NCBI GenBank assembly: GCA_014529385.2
Contig: CM043968.1
Coordinates: forward strand, 125,883,518-125,947,517
Source: Adiantum capillus-veneris
Taxonomy: Eukaryota > Streptophyta > Polypodiopsida > Polypodiales > Pteridaceae
Length of the DNA stretch: 64,000 nt
Reading direction: 5' to 3'
Every line of letters begins with the position of its first letter. Within the stretch, counting starts at the first letter, position 1. The notes under the pieces are model-generated. The model did not search any database. It saw only the letters and a list, made by a program, of their open reading frames with translations, and was not told the origin of the DNA. Positions 32,222 through 44,119 of this stretch are shown piece by piece. The position numbers were made by a program, and so were the translations under genes.

Positions 32222-33715
32222 GATTGCGTTCTTTTCTTTTTCTTTTTCTTTTTTTCTTTTTTTTTTAAATTTAATAAATAATTAAATGGTAATGCTTAAA
32301 AAGGCTATTTGGTGATATTTACAGATGCAGTATGCGGAATAAAATAAAATAAATAACAGAAATGTAATGTACTTAGCTGCGAAAGAGCGGTGGCGTCCAG
32401 TCCAGAATGGCGATGCGCTAGGAAATTGCCAGAGAGTAGACAGTCCGACGGTGCGTCACCGAGCCAGTTGAATTTGTAGCGTCCGGTCTCCTTATTTCAA
32501 AAGATAGTGGTAATTTTTAATTTTCACTCCAAAGGTCGTGGAAGATATTCCACAAAGAATGGACGGCCAATATTCCCCTTTGAATGGCAAAATACAAAGC
32601 TTGTGCGGCCAAAGGAGTCAGTCGAACTGGGTTTAATACAGTCGGTGACTTATTGTTGATTTTTAATTTGGTGGAGACCGACCAGGCGATGATAGAAGGG
32701 TGCGGAGTCCTTAGTAAAAGGGGCCAACTTAATACTAAAGTTGAAACGGCCACAATTGAATTGGAAAGCCTTTAGAGGCTTGGGTTAAATGAGCTTGAAG
32801 GTTTGTTTTTGAAACGGGACCATATGCTGCAGTAGGAGGCCGGAAAGGAACAATGGGCGGCCGAGCTTTAAATAGTAAGACTTGTAAGCTCTGTTTTGTG
32901 CAGTGGGCGGCCGGCCAAAACTCAATTGGATTAAATGCTTTATGCCACACCTTTTGATTGTACTCCACTTGCATGGTGGCGTGCAGCCAAGGCTGTCGAC
33001 AGCGCGCTGGATTGCAGGGTATGCTACGGCCTGTAGAGAGCTTCTCGGCCCTCGAGCAAGAAGGAGCAATTGTACACGCCCCCTGGGCGACTAGTTTGAG
33101 GCCAAGTCTGACATTTTTCAAACAACTCGACAGAGGAGCTTTTCCGGTTGTTGGCGGTGATTCCCATAGAGACTCGGCAGTAATATTGAGAACCAAAAAA
33201 AATTGTTGGTTTTTGAGCTAAACTTGCTCCCTTCTTAGCGCGCGTCTTCTTCCTTTGCCTCAACCTTCGAGTTTCTGTGACAAGCTTTTCTTTCCTTCTC
33301 TCTGCTTCAATCCGTCTCTCTTTCCTCCTTAACTAAGTTTTCCAACGTCGTCCATATGATAATGTAATTGCTCGAGTACAACTAGCTTTTCGAAATCAAG
33401 AATTTCCCGACTCTCCAAGCTTTATGCTTTCTTCTTGCCTTCACAATCCGCAATGATTATGCATTAAATTGGAAAGTTGAGACTCGACATACCGTCTTTA
33501 GACCATCATGAAGCCGAGATTGAAAACCAGTTGCCGATTAGCCACCAATTAACAATCGAGTTTTCTTCTGCAAACTCGATCAATTATACTTCAAATTTCC
33601 ACGGGCCCTTGAATCTTTGAATTGCAAGGTCGATGAATTGCAATTGGGGTTTTGTCGATTAGAGAAACTCCTTCTTAAAATTGAAATCTGGTGCCGATTC
33701 ATCCTCGAACCTGAT
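32222..33715 (-). other. Chromovirus-like element 5' leader
   Basis: Non-coding, about 1.5 kb between primer site and gag. Starts beside gag with a pure T/C-rich tract (32230-32268). The middle (about 32500-33230) is GC-richer and repeats GGCCGGCC-like words. No ORF here resembles a known protein. Confidence 0.6.
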
Positions 33716-33727
33716 GCTCTGATACCA
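33716..33727 (-). promoter_or_regulatory. Chromovirus-like element primer-binding site
   Basis: Minus-strand TGGTATCAGAGC, one base inside the 5' LTR, complementary to the initiator methionine tRNA 3' end. Confidence 0.95.
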
Positions 33728-33728
33728 C

Positions 33729-34415
33729 TGTTGGGAGAAGAGGGGGAGATCGATCGCTTAAAATATTCAACATAAGCTTTCAAGCAATCACCATCAAACT
33801 GTCCACCTCTTCTTCCAATTTCCAAGCACACACACTCACCTAAACTATGACACACACACACACACACACACACAGTAAACATAGAATTGACATAGACAAG
33901 CTTGTAAAAGAGTGTAAGAGATGTGTAAGAGATGGAGACTAGATTAGAGAGTACACAGCAAATAACCATAGCATAAGAGAGTAGAGAAGAGAATCTGCAA
34001 GAGAAAGGCCTAAATCTAGCCCCAAACTCCATGGCACCTCACTTGTGGAGTTGGTATTTAATATATTATTTTGAGTTTAAGGTGCCAAAAATTGAGGCCC
34101 CTCTTTTACAACCACTTTCACTTTTGTAAATGAGTGAAGCTCATTAGTTCTTGCATGACCTATAAGGGGAGTTCCCACTACAACTATTTACAGAGCCATA
34201 GTGGCTTATTGAAATGATGTTCTAAGATACTGTGCAAGTATAAAATGGCCAAGAGTAATTGTCGTCGCCTCTCCATCAACTCCCTGCATTCCACTCTAAA
34301 AATTCATCATCAACTCAATTAGTAAAATAAATAGACAGCACATAATTAACCATTACGCCCAGCTATCCCAATTGCAGCTAACCACTAGAACAGGAGGGTG
34401 TCCAGTCTCGTAACA
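33729..34415 (-). repeat. Chromovirus-like element 5' LTR
   Basis: 687 bp; differs from the 3' LTR by about a dozen substitutions and a longer (CA)n run. Followed by target duplication GATTG (34416-34420). Confidence 0.95.
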
Positions 34416-34420
34416 GATTG

Positions 34421-35178
34421 AAATCCGTACTACGAACAAATGCTATCCGAAACATGATCTAGAGTCATTGGATCAGCCTCAAACTCAAAGGGGGGTCTCT
34501 ACACTACGTAAGGACAATACCCTATGAATCTACAATACAATCTCAACCTGTAACCACTCCGTGCGGTAAACGCGTATGAAGATATGCCAAAAAATATAGG
34601 TGACCGAATCTCGACTCCGATGGTACTAATGTGTAGCTCTACTCGCTGTGGTTCTATGGATATATGGCACCCTCAATTCCGACACACAGGTAGGGAGAAA
34701 ACTCACATAGAAGCTTGTGGGAGCTCACCTCGCGTAGAAGCCAAATACGCGCACGCTTGGTATCGGTGCGTAGCTCTCGCCGTTTCTAACACAATGGCGG
34801 TGTTTCTTCTCCAATGGCGGCTCCGTAGCTCGCATAGCAAGAGGATAAACTCTCTCTCTCTCTCACACACACTCTCTCTCAGACACAGTCACGGCGCTCA
34901 AAAACTCACTTTGATTAATGATTCAAAATTGTGTTCTTAGGTTTACAAAAATTGGCTCTTATACCTCAGCCTTCGAGGTGTGAAAACATCTCTAATCTAA
35001 TTACATAAGCAGGTGAAACTACTTGGGGAATACAAGTTGGAAACTCAATTGAGTCCCGCTAATTACAATGAATCGGCTCCATACAAAAATAAAATGTCGG
35101 AAAGACATTTATTACAATAAGTGTTTACAAAAACATGAGTGTGAGCAAAAATGTATAGGTGTGGTTTTCCGCTCAACA
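34421..35178 (-). repeat. Element A 5' LTR, U3/R-side part
   Basis: Resumes after the nested element and in the plus sense ends ...CCGCTCAACA at 35178, so the LTR would start TGTTGAGCGG, inverse of its CACAACA end. The total LTR would be about 955 bp. The (TC)n part and the words CTCGCATAGCAAGAGGATAA and GTGCGTAGCTCTCGCCG match the plus-oriented LTR at 56.46-57.31 kb. The outer boundary rests on the TG/CA ends only. Confidence 0.6.
34956..34963 (-). promoter_or_regulatory. Element A LTR TATA box
   Basis: Minus-strand TATAAGAG within the LTR, upstream of a GA-rich R-like region. Position is typical for an LTR promoter; activity unknown. Confidence 0.5.
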
Positions 35179-37857
35179 GAAAGCATATCGAAGTGTTTGA
35201 ACAAATATGAAATTCTCTAGGAGAACACAATGACTTGCATAAGAGTAATTATTTAAGCCTAACCTTAAATCATTAGGAAAAACACAACCCTCTAGGGGCC
35301 CTTTGGGATTAAGGTTAATTAGAGGCCAGCCAATAGGAAGAGGGTGGTGGACACACTCTATACCCTCAAAAAAGTAGGGGGACAAGGTAGCCTTACACCT
35401 CTTAATGGCCTCTTACCTAGTGGGAAGGTAAGGGAGGTGGCTAGGGGAAAGGGAGGGTGGGGAGAGGACCACTTTGACCAATTTTCCCCTCTTTTTGGCC
35501 CGGATTTAAAAATACACTAAAAAATTCAAATTTTCAAAAAAAATCAAATTTCAAGTTTTCCCTCGTTAAAAGATCCCCAAACCTATTTCATGGTCAAAAA
35601 AGTAATTTTGACCTCCAATAGTAAAAAATGTGCACTAAAAAATATTAAAAAACTAGATTTTTTCAAAAAAAATCAAAACATCATTTTCCACCCTCCAAAG
35701 TCTTTCCAAACCTATTCTATAGCTAAAAAGTGATTTTCTCTCTCTACAAACCCTTTTCCAAGCTCTCCATTGCTGCAACAACCACATGCACCCCTATAGT
35801 CCAGCATTATCTCTCTGCTAGCTTTCTCCCACCTCCATTGTAGCACCATGCAAACTCCTCCCCCATCTCTTCCACTTGCCCACCACATAGTTTCAAAGCA
35901 AGCTAGCTCCTCTCCCTTCTCTCACCTCCATTACAACATGAAACAAGATTTTACTCCTACTTTCATTCACTCACTCACACTACATGGAAACCTCTACTCC
36001 CGAAGGTGGCAAAAGTATGAGCTTGCATACCACAACAACAGGAGGTGTAGATAGTGTGTGGGCATTGCAAGGGTTCATCTCCAACATAAAGATAGAATGG
36101 TAAGAAAACTACCATTGTAGCTTACATTCAGAACTTAACATCATCTCCATGTTTAAGTTTATCATGCTGGAGACAACAAACCTCTTTATGGCTTTCAATG
36201 TTTAGGCTTCACACCGCTTAACACTAGGTGGTGCTATTTTGTTAATGGCTTTGGTGCGCCATCTATAGTTGTGTAGCATGTGATTAAGTGTCACAATGCA
36301 AGTAAGTTGTGCTATCTATGGAGAGTCATGAAAGATTTTTCTTATAATTTATTCTTTGTATAGTTGTCATTAGATTATTAGAATGATATCATTTTGTACT
36401 TTGTAACTTTGTGCTCACATAATCTATTGTTTACTTACAGAGTCAAATTTTTTTCAGAGGACATGAGCAAGCAACCATGTGCAAAGATGGAAATCACTAT
36501 ATTTTTGTTCCGAGAGAAACCTTTCACTACTATGTTAAAGGATTTTGATAAGAATAGTAGAATTTTTGTAGAATCTTCGACCAATAGGTACTCTCTAGGA
36601 GCTCTTAGAAAAGCCATCCATATAGTACTACTATCTTCCCTAGTGTCATAGACACACAAATACTCAAGGTATATGAATCTCTGGATGAGGAAGACAAATA
36701 CCTGTAGGAGACGCTTAACAACAACAACATTGTCTCCGTTTGTAATTACTTTCATGAGGCTGAATTCCTCTATAAATGCAATATAAATATGTTTTTTTGT
36801 TAAATGGTGTCGCATTGAGTGAGTATTTAATTTAGATTACTGGAGTTTCATACAGATTTGAGAAATATTGTTGATCTTTATGGATATTTTGATTTGTCTG
36901 TAAGACGTTTCAAGTCTTAAGTTTTAATCACTCCACCACGAAGAAATTCAAGCAATATTTTGATTTCAGTTTAATCATTAATGGTTATTCTTATTAAAGT
37001 GGATCATAACATTTGTCAAGATGTCCTCATTTGAGGATGTTTAATATATATCATTAGCAATGTTTCACAAGTTGAGAAAGCTAAATTCCTGCTTTCCAAC
37101 ATGTTATTGTTTCCATATTATTCCTATGCCAAGCTTGACTTAGAGAAATGACAACTTGAGATAGAGGTTTTGATGTATAGGGGTGACTCATTATTCATTT
37201 GTGTTTCATCATACATATATTGTAAAGCCTTTGAGTTTCCATCTTTTTGAGTAGTGTTGATAAGTTTTTGGTATCAAATCTTCTTAAATATCCCTATTCA
37301 TGAGCTATTGGTAGTTATCTCTTTGGTATTGCTAAAGATATACCAATAGCTATTACCTTGTGAACTTAACTGTTAAATTTCAGATTTGATTGACTATGTA
37401 TCTCATTTAGATAGAGAAAGTGTAAACATAAATTATAGATACAACATAGAAGATATGTACCACTCGAGCCTATATAAACTGCTAGTCAAGAAACCTTTGG
37501 TTGGATACTATAACAATAGGGGTCACATGTGGTCTCAAATACCAAAGAAATGGCTTAACCAAAAGATTCCCAAGAACACGAGGTGGACATAAGGAAGTAA
37601 AAACTGGATCCTTGTTTGGTCGATTTCTAGTGCTGAATGTTTAGTGCACAGGATTTGTGAGGCCTTTGACCTGGGGAGTTCACTAAACTATATGTAAGAT
37701 AGTACATGTGTTCAACAGAAGGGATTTTATATTCTTGTAAAGTTATAGAAACATGTATAGATAAGGCCTATAAGGGGTACTTTTAATCCATTCTAGTGAA
37801 CGCACATGATATAGGAAAATTTTACATAGTGAATGTTCCGGACCTTTGAACACAGAG

Positions 37858-37886
37858 AAGGGGGGGAGGGGGGGGGGGGGGGGGGT
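37858..37886 (+). repeat. Poly-G tract
   Basis: Almost uninterrupted G run (one A), able to form a G-quadruplex. A second G10 run is at about 38187-38196, on the other side of the cruciform. Confidence 0.85.
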
Positions 37887-37938
37887 CTGATTACATCAAA
37901 CACTGGACCTCATGGACATGCACTAAAAAAAGCCCCTA

Positions 37939-38081
37939 TTTGTCACTATAAGGCCCAAGGGACCCTCAAAAAGAGGGGCCATAAGGGCGCGCAGAATGGC
38001 CATCCAGGGACCCTGGATGGCCATTCTGCGTGCCCTTGTGGCCCCTCTTTTTAAGGGTCCCTAGGGCTTTATAATGACAAA
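37939..38081. repeat. Near-perfect cruciform, ~71-bp arms
   Basis: Left arm 37939-38009 and right arm 38011-38081 are inverted copies with a handful of mismatches and a single-base centre (GCCATCCAGGG/A/CCCTGGATGGC). It could be a foldback MITE or a precursor of 24-nt small RNAs. Confidence 0.85.
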
Positions 38082-39642
38082 CACACACCAAGAACATGGG
38101 TAGTGGACCAAGAACAGGGGTAGTGGACACAAGGAAGTAAAAAATGGTTGATGAGCATGATATAAGGTTTAGGTATTTGCCATTTCGGGGGGGGGGGAGT
38201 TTGCTATGAATACATCAAACTGCACACTTCTATCACATGGCCATGGATAAAAAAAGATTGTATTTGCCATTTTGTTCATCTTGTTGCACTCTTTGACCAT
38301 CGTGTAATGCAAAAAAAATCATATCTTGCTCGGATTCTCCAAAAATCAACGTGCAAGTTGGCAATTTCTTAAAAAATGATGTAAAACAGAAATTTCTTAC
38401 TTTTTCCTTAATCTACGGGCTCCAACGAGCATTTAAACCATGGAATCTGAAAATACTCAAAGAGCCAATGTTTTTTATTGTGTTAAGGACTATATTTCCT
38501 ACATACAAAACTTTCCCACAATCTCGCCCTAACACCTTCAAAACTGGCTTCCAAAGAGTGCTCTTGGTCAAAATTTGAAACTCAAGGAAAACAATCAGAA
38601 TGAACTCCTAGACTATGTACAAACTTTAAAATAACCAAAATTTTCTTCAAAAAAAGGTTATTGCTAAAAATTTGAAAATAGTCTTCCCTTGGACTTTCCA
38701 CTACAATAGAAAGCAAAGGGTTCAAGGAGAGGTATGGTGTCACAAGTGCATGGTAGGAATCTCTTGTACTTTATCATGTCTTCTCCTGTACAATCTTACC
38801 AAACAAAAACAACTTTACACTTTAAATGACTACAAATCTTATTTAACTTCAAACAATCTAAAATATGGTAGACCTAGAGTGCTCTTACACATCAACAAAC
38901 AAAAAAGTCCAAATTTCTTCTCATTAACTTTGATAAACATACATTCATGAACAACTTCCAATGGGTAGTGCGGTCATAGTTCTTACATCCATTCCATGAC
39001 ATGGTATGCTCATGGGGTGACCTATCACATAAAAATATCTTTGACGGGGATTCTCTCATGTTAGGAAAGGGTGTGTTGCTGATGAAAAGTTGTTGTATTA
39101 TTCTACTAGGGATCTCTCCATGTTAGCATAATGATTTTTGGTGTAGTGGGAGCCACATTGCTTGAGGAGAGCTTTGTACCATCTTAAAAGCTTTGTGTTC
39201 CAGTTCCTTGAGCCATTCTTGCAAACAACGCCACTCAACTAGCATAGTAAGAGGTCACCTTGTATCATGATGCGTTTGAGATATGTTCTTCAAACAAAAA
39301 CATGTATGAATTCAACATTTGCAAGTTGTATAGTAAAGACACTTGTTAAGTATATGTTGTACAAATTTGCAAGTATTTCCATCCAATAATCCTAAAATAT
39401 ACATTAGGATGAGATTACCCACCTCTAATAAGCATGGATTTGAAGCACCTACGTGCAAGATGTAAGAAAGAAGGCTGCTTTAGAGAAAAAGTGGTGACAC
39501 TTGACCTCTCTAACCTGCTGCCTTTCACTATTTGTGTACACAAGCAACCTTTGTGCTAAGCACTACAAAACAAGTAGAGGCAACATCTTAGACTTCAAAG
39601 TCTGTAATAAGAAGAACACAACCAAAAGTAAGAAGTATATTG

Positions 39643-39855
39643 TTACCTTGCACCAGGGGGTGTTTCTTTCAAATATGTGATGGTATTGGCAAGCTTCATA
39701 ATATACACATCCTTTTCCTGTAATTGTTGTTGGAGAGTTTCAACCTCCCTCTTCGAAGAGGCAATATTTTCTTGTAATGCCACTCTTTTGAGCTGAAGAG
39801 CTTGACATTTGAGCATCCAACAAATGCACCTGCACCCATACACAACCAGTTGCAA
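39643..39855 (-). CDS. Possible exon encoding a coiled coil
   Basis: 70 codons. Residues 22-66 (LKRVALQENIASSKREVETL, QQQLQEKDVYIMKLANTITY) have a heptad-like pattern typical of a coiled coil. Upstream in the minus sense, at about 39920, is a GTAAG donor-like site after a possible earlier exon (MYSAQQKRTYLLVGGVYTEV). I do not recognise the family. It could be a host gene fragment or part of a DNA transposon. Confidence 0.35.
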   Translation of the reverse strand: MQLVVYGCRCICWMLKCQALQLKRVALQENIASSKREVETLQQQLQEKDVYIMKLANTITYLKETPPGAR

Positions 39856-40082
39856 TAGTTTATCAAGCCTACTTCTTCCCTCCCAAGATATTGAAGAACC
39901 ATCAACATTCGTCTTACCGAGGTACGACGTTCCTGGGATGACCTCCGCTCACCCTCACATGCGAACTTCGGTGTAAACACCGCCGACAAGCAAATATGTA
40001 CGCTTTTGTTGTGCGGAGTACATTGTGGTGGCGGCATACGATTTGTGATGTTCGTGAGTACCATGGCATTTGTTGCGTGAGG

Positions 40083-40262
40083 AAGCAAAGGATGAAAAGA
40101 GAGAGGGGGGAGGGAGAGGGAGGAACATGGGAGGAGAGAAGGGGGAAGGGGGGGAGAGGGAGAGAGAGGGGAGGAGGAGGAGAGAAGGGAGCAAGGAGGG
40201 AGGAGGAGAGAAGAGAGAGAGAGAGAGAGGAGGGAGGAAGAGGAGAGAGAAGGAGGAGAGAA
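40083..40262 (+). repeat. Purine-rich (G/A) low-complexity tract
   Basis: Roughly 180 bp of almost pure G and A, followed by T-rich DNA. Overlapping Arg/Glu- or Ser/Pro-rich reading frames are composition artefacts. Confidence 0.85.
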
Positions 40263-40689
40263 CAAATGTTTTTTTTTTGGGTTTTTTTTTTTGAAAAAGT
40301 GGACTTTTAGTATCTGTAGGTTTAAAGAAAGGTCAAAAAATGATTTTTTCATTTGTATATATGTTGGGGGGAAGTTTTAAGTAAAAAATAAGTTAAAAAA
40401 CCTTTTTTGAAAAAAAAAAGGTCAAATTTTGGCTCTTAGTGACCCACATTTTTGCTGATGTGGCCACACTCCTTTACTCCCTTCACTTTCAAAAAGCTAG
40501 AGAGAGAAAGTGACCTCTTAGGTCCACATCCTACATGTGTCTAAGAAAAAGGCTAGAAAAGCTTACTCAAAACTAGCTTCTTCAATGCCCTTGTCCCCTT
40601 AACCCTACACAACATTAGCCTTAATCCCTAAAAATTAGGATTCCTTACAAGGCCCATGCAAGGTAGATATTTCTCCTAATGTGAAAGGC

Positions 40690-42494
40690 TGGGGATTGGT
40701 ATAGAGCCCTAAGGGTGGAAGAAAAACCGATTTACCCTACTCTTAGGAGACTGCTCTTGAAAGAATACATACGAGAGGGAGTGCTTTGGTGTGTAGCCTC
40801 TCAACTCCAGAAAGCCCAACGAGAGGAAAGAGAGTCGATGAGAGACTTTATTAGTCGCTTGAAGCATTTGAATTCTCATTGTAATTTAAATGAGCACTTC
40901 AATAATAATCAATTGCTTGATAGAGAGGGGATTACGACATGAGGATATCTACAATGGCCTAGTCATTAGAGGCATCACCACTTGGGAAGCAGTCACCACC
41001 AGTGCGATTCAATTGGAGGATAATTTAATGATTCAAGGAGAAAGAGTGTATGTTGAGGCTAAATCTATTAGCTCGCAAGCATCGGGGCATCAGCCAATGA
41101 CCCTGACGCCTATTGCTAAGGAGCCAAAGATATGTGAGATGACTTTAGCAGATTTCACCAAGGCTATTCAAGAGAGTCTTAGAGACAATCGTGCTCTGCA
41201 AAACAATCATATGTATCCAAGAAGGGAGCAACAATGGTGCTCAGTATGCTATGGACCGCATAGTACTAGTGAATGCCCTACTTTTAGAGTAAAAGTCAAT
41301 GGGAATTGCAATGCCTGTGGGAGGGATGGTCATCAAGCTAAGGATTGCATAGTATTTATGCGCGCAATGCCCAATAGACCAACCTTAGCATGGACAGACA
41401 CACCTTGAGTGCCTGCATTGATGCCAGCCCCACCTCTTGAACAAATGTCACAACACATGGTCCCTAGGGCTCAAAATGTTGTTCAAACAACACCCTCATC
41501 ACCTCCAGTGCTAGGATCGCAACCACCACATCCAAGAATCACTTCTGTGAATCAAGTAGGTTGTGATTCATCTATTGCTTGTTTGGAAGGCTGTGAGGAA
41601 GATATAGACCCTAATATTGCCTATGGGATGGATGTGCTTGAAGAAAGTCCACAATACTACATGGAGGACTATTGGAGACAAGTCAAACCTGTCTATCAAG
41701 TAGGTGCTCTTGCTGCAAGATGCCAAAATATCAATTACGCTGCTAAGAGACCACCTCTTCAATGCTATGAGTGTGGAGGTCCACATCGTGTACCCGAGTG
41801 TCCTATTAGGCTACAAAAGAACGCCACACTAATACAAACCAATCAAGCGAGCAGGTCTACAATGCTGATACTCATGTGTAATCGATGTGGCATAGATCAT
41901 TTGATTGCCCAATGTCCAAATAATCCAAATTCACCGAAGATCACGCCATTAAACTTGATTGAGGCTACCTAGGAGCCATCACAAAGTACACCTGTGGTAC
42001 CAATAAACGTACTCACACGATCGATGCTCCAAAAACAAAATTATATTCTTGAGGAAAGAGACACTGCATCAATTGCCCAATCTCAGAAAAAGAAGAAAAC
42101 ACGAAGGAAGAGATCACAAAAAGCAGCAAAATCAGACTCCAGTTCAAAGACCAACATAGGGACTGGTGACGACCCCATATATATGAACGACGCTGAAGAG
42201 GATTCTGATTCAGGGGAAACCATGGAAACCAAAACAACCACTAAGATAGAAACCAACAAGGAAGATCTTCATGAGCCACAATGGCAGGGATCCAAGAAGA
42301 AGATAGGAACTTATCCAAACCCTATAGAGGAGATCGAGCGAGTCAAGCAATTAAGAAGTTTGGTAGAAGATACCAAAAGGGATCTAGAACCAACACCTAG
42401 GCAGATCCAGATTACAAACACTGTGTTCCCTGTGCAACAACAACCTCACCAAGTCCATAGACCCTTAGCCATACCTAGTGTCATCCAAGAATAA
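40690..42494 (+). pseudogene. Element B Gag, N-terminally truncated, four zinc knuckles
   Basis: The end of the capsid domain reads PTLRRLLLKEYIREGV, ERESMRDFISRLKHLN and, after a frameshift near 40930, LVIRGITTWEAV. Four CCHC boxes follow: CSVCYGPHSTSEC (41240), CNACGRDGHQAKDC (41310), CYECGGPHRVPEC (41763) and CNRCGIDHLIAQC (41876). In-frame stops at 41406-41408 (TGA) and 41970-41972 (TAG). The last part is Lys/Glu-rich. Element A has equivalents of the third and fourth knuckles. Confidence 0.75.
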
Positions 42495-42622
42495 AGTGAC
42501 AAAGTCATGGGAAAGTGGGCGTACTCACTTCTTGATGGAAATAATGTTTACAGAGGGACTACCTGATCCTGTCAAAGAAATGGAGATCCCATCTTCCACG
42601 TCAAGGGACTGAAGCCCAAAAG

Positions 42623-43521
42623 GTGTCATTAAACATTGCCAAATTGATGGATTTCATGTCTTCAGAAGTTAGAACCACCATCATGTCCAAACTATATAAA
42701 GACCCTGAGCTAGTCTCAGCTCTTCGATCCTTCCTCGATGGAGAACTAAAGTTTGGGATACCACAATTTGCACAGATGGATGGAGCTGGGGAGATCCAAA
42801 TAGAGGAGGAACACTTAGATCCACAACCCAACCTAGATGAGAACCTTGTGGTAGAAATACCTGTTAGAAATTTGGGACAATACTTTGAGGGTGATGAATC
42901 CAATGCGACCATACCAATCACTACTAAGGGATTAACTGTGAAGGTAATCCTTGATGGTGGCTCTAGGGTTAGCATTGTGACTAAAAATTGTTGGGAAACT
43001 ATGGGAAGACCTCACCTTGTGACCACAACCATAGTAATGAAGATGGCCAATGGGTCTATTGTTAAACCTATTGGGATGCTAGAAGATCTCAAGATTAAGG
43101 TCTTTGGACATAAAATAAGAATTACCTTCATTGTTATGGATTTCTCCAAACACACTATAGCATTGGAGATGATCTTAGGAAGTCCTTTCATGAGGGAAGA
43201 AAAATGGTGCATGACTGGTCTAAAAACCATGTCTACTTGCAGTTCCAAGATTCTGCCATTCGAGTGGATCTTGTAACTGGTCGAGCACATCCCCTAGGAA
43301 ACAAGTTTATAATTGATCATAGATCTGGCACCACAATTCACTCGGTCCCATTGCAGTACTCTTACACGTGTAAAGCGGACACTGATGTTGGGGAAGATTC
43401 TCCTTATATGGATATACTACCTGGGATGACTGAGTCGGACAATGTGGATTGGGTCCACCTAGCAGCAACCATAGAAACTTGGGGAAATAGGGGGACGACC
43501 TGGGTAACATCTGAGGGATGA
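42623..43521 (+). pseudogene. Element B first retropepsin
   Basis: Frame opens with LNIAKLMDFMSSEVRTTIMS; domain SNATIPITTKGLTVKVILDG then GGSRVSIVTKNCWETM, and ALEMILGSPFMREEKW, matching element A (AILDSGAGVAIATKEIW, DIILGRPFMRQLKMVQDW). The active-site triad is DGG instead of DSG/DTG. A frameshift near 43204 moves the end (VHDWSKNHVYLQFQDSA) to another frame. Confidence 0.7.
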
Positions 43522-44119
43522 AATGCCACCACTCGTACCCTTAAATATGCTAGAAGCAATGCATAAAGCTTTTGATGACCTACAAGATGAAGGTTTGACT
43601 AGCATTGGAACCAGTAGTGCCTCACAAGACTATAGCCCACACGATTCGGGGTCAGAATCATCAATTGAAATTGACTCTGAGGACGAAGAATCTGAGTGAA
43701 ATCTTAGTGCAAATGTGGGGAAAAACCATTCAGGGCCCAGTGGTACCCCAGATGACAATCTATCCAAGGGAGCAGAAGACACAAGAAGCGATTCATCTAG
43801 TGACTCTTCACTAGAGATCAACCGTAATCAAAAATTAGACAAGAGGAGTAAGAGATATAAGAGGCCACAATATCAAGCAAATGTGCGTGCTAGAATAAAT
43901 GAAAAGAAATCTACCACAGAATGGCTTAATTATATAGGGGCATGTGATGCTCATCGGAAGTTGGTAGATAACTGGGGTGAATACCTTCACAGCGTTATGT
44001 GGTGTAGTCCACAACCCATTGAAATCACACAACTAGAGGCTACAAAGAAGCCAAAGTTGAGCCATACCGTAAGGAGATGACAATAACGAGAGTTAGCTCA
44101 ACAGCAAAAGGAATCAGAA
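43522..44119 (+). pseudogene. Element B acidic linker between protease and RT
   Basis: Broken frames with Ser/Asp/Glu-rich sequence (DDNLSKGAEDTRSDSSSDSS) and YKRPQYQANVRARINEKKS. No domain recognised. It is equivalent in position to the charged linker of element A. Confidence 0.5.

Larger units (their letters stand above)
26996..34415 (-). mobile_element. Complete chromovirus-like Ty3/gypsy element nested in the element A LTR
   Basis: Two LTRs (26996-27676, 33729-34415) begin TGTTGGGAGAAG and end GTCTCGTAACA in the plus sense. The 5-bp target duplication GATTG is at 26991-26995 and 34416-34420. Primer site TGGTATCAGAGC (initiator methionine tRNA type) lies beside the right LTR and a polypurine tract beside the left. 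One continuous gag-pol frame (32221-27725) contains eight nonsense codons and no frameshift. The LTRs differ at roughly a dozen bases plus a CA-repeat length change, so insertion is fairly recent. Confidence 0.95.
16046..35178 (-). mobile_element. Element A: decayed Ty3/gypsy retrotransposon (Athila/Tat/Ogre side), split by a nested element
   Basis: Minus-strand order: LTR (35178 to 26799, interrupted), primer site 26796-26778, long leader, gag, first protease, RT, RNase H, integrase, second protease-like domain, tail. RT words such as DVFAWSYKDLKGVDPS and WVSPIAVVPKKNGKLRVCV, and the TGGCGCC primer site, are typical of non-chromovirus plant Ty3/gypsy. A nested chromovirus-like element occupies 26996-34415. 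No 3' LTR was found on the left, so it is either truncated or rearranged. Many stops and frameshifts make it inactive. Confidence 0.75.
35179..40689. other. Unassigned DNA, possibly a DNA transposon with long diverged inverted ends
   Basis: No established gene. The edges (about 35296-35750 and 40280-40660) show weak, collinear inverted similarity (GGGATTAAGG, GGGGACAAGG and TTTTTTCAAAAAAAA-type words in the same order), suggesting a Mutator-like element. Inside are a cruciform at 37939-38081, poly-G runs, purine-rich DNA and a possible coiled-coil exon. Short ORFs at 36394-36651, 37386-37592 and 38351-38578 lack recognisable motifs. Confidence 0.3.

Noticed and set aside
39696-40352. 218-codon minus-strand ORF rich in Ser/Leu/Pro
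   Set aside because: The N-terminal half is the complement of the purine-rich tract at 40083-40262; only the coiled-coil part was kept, as a separate low-confidence entry.
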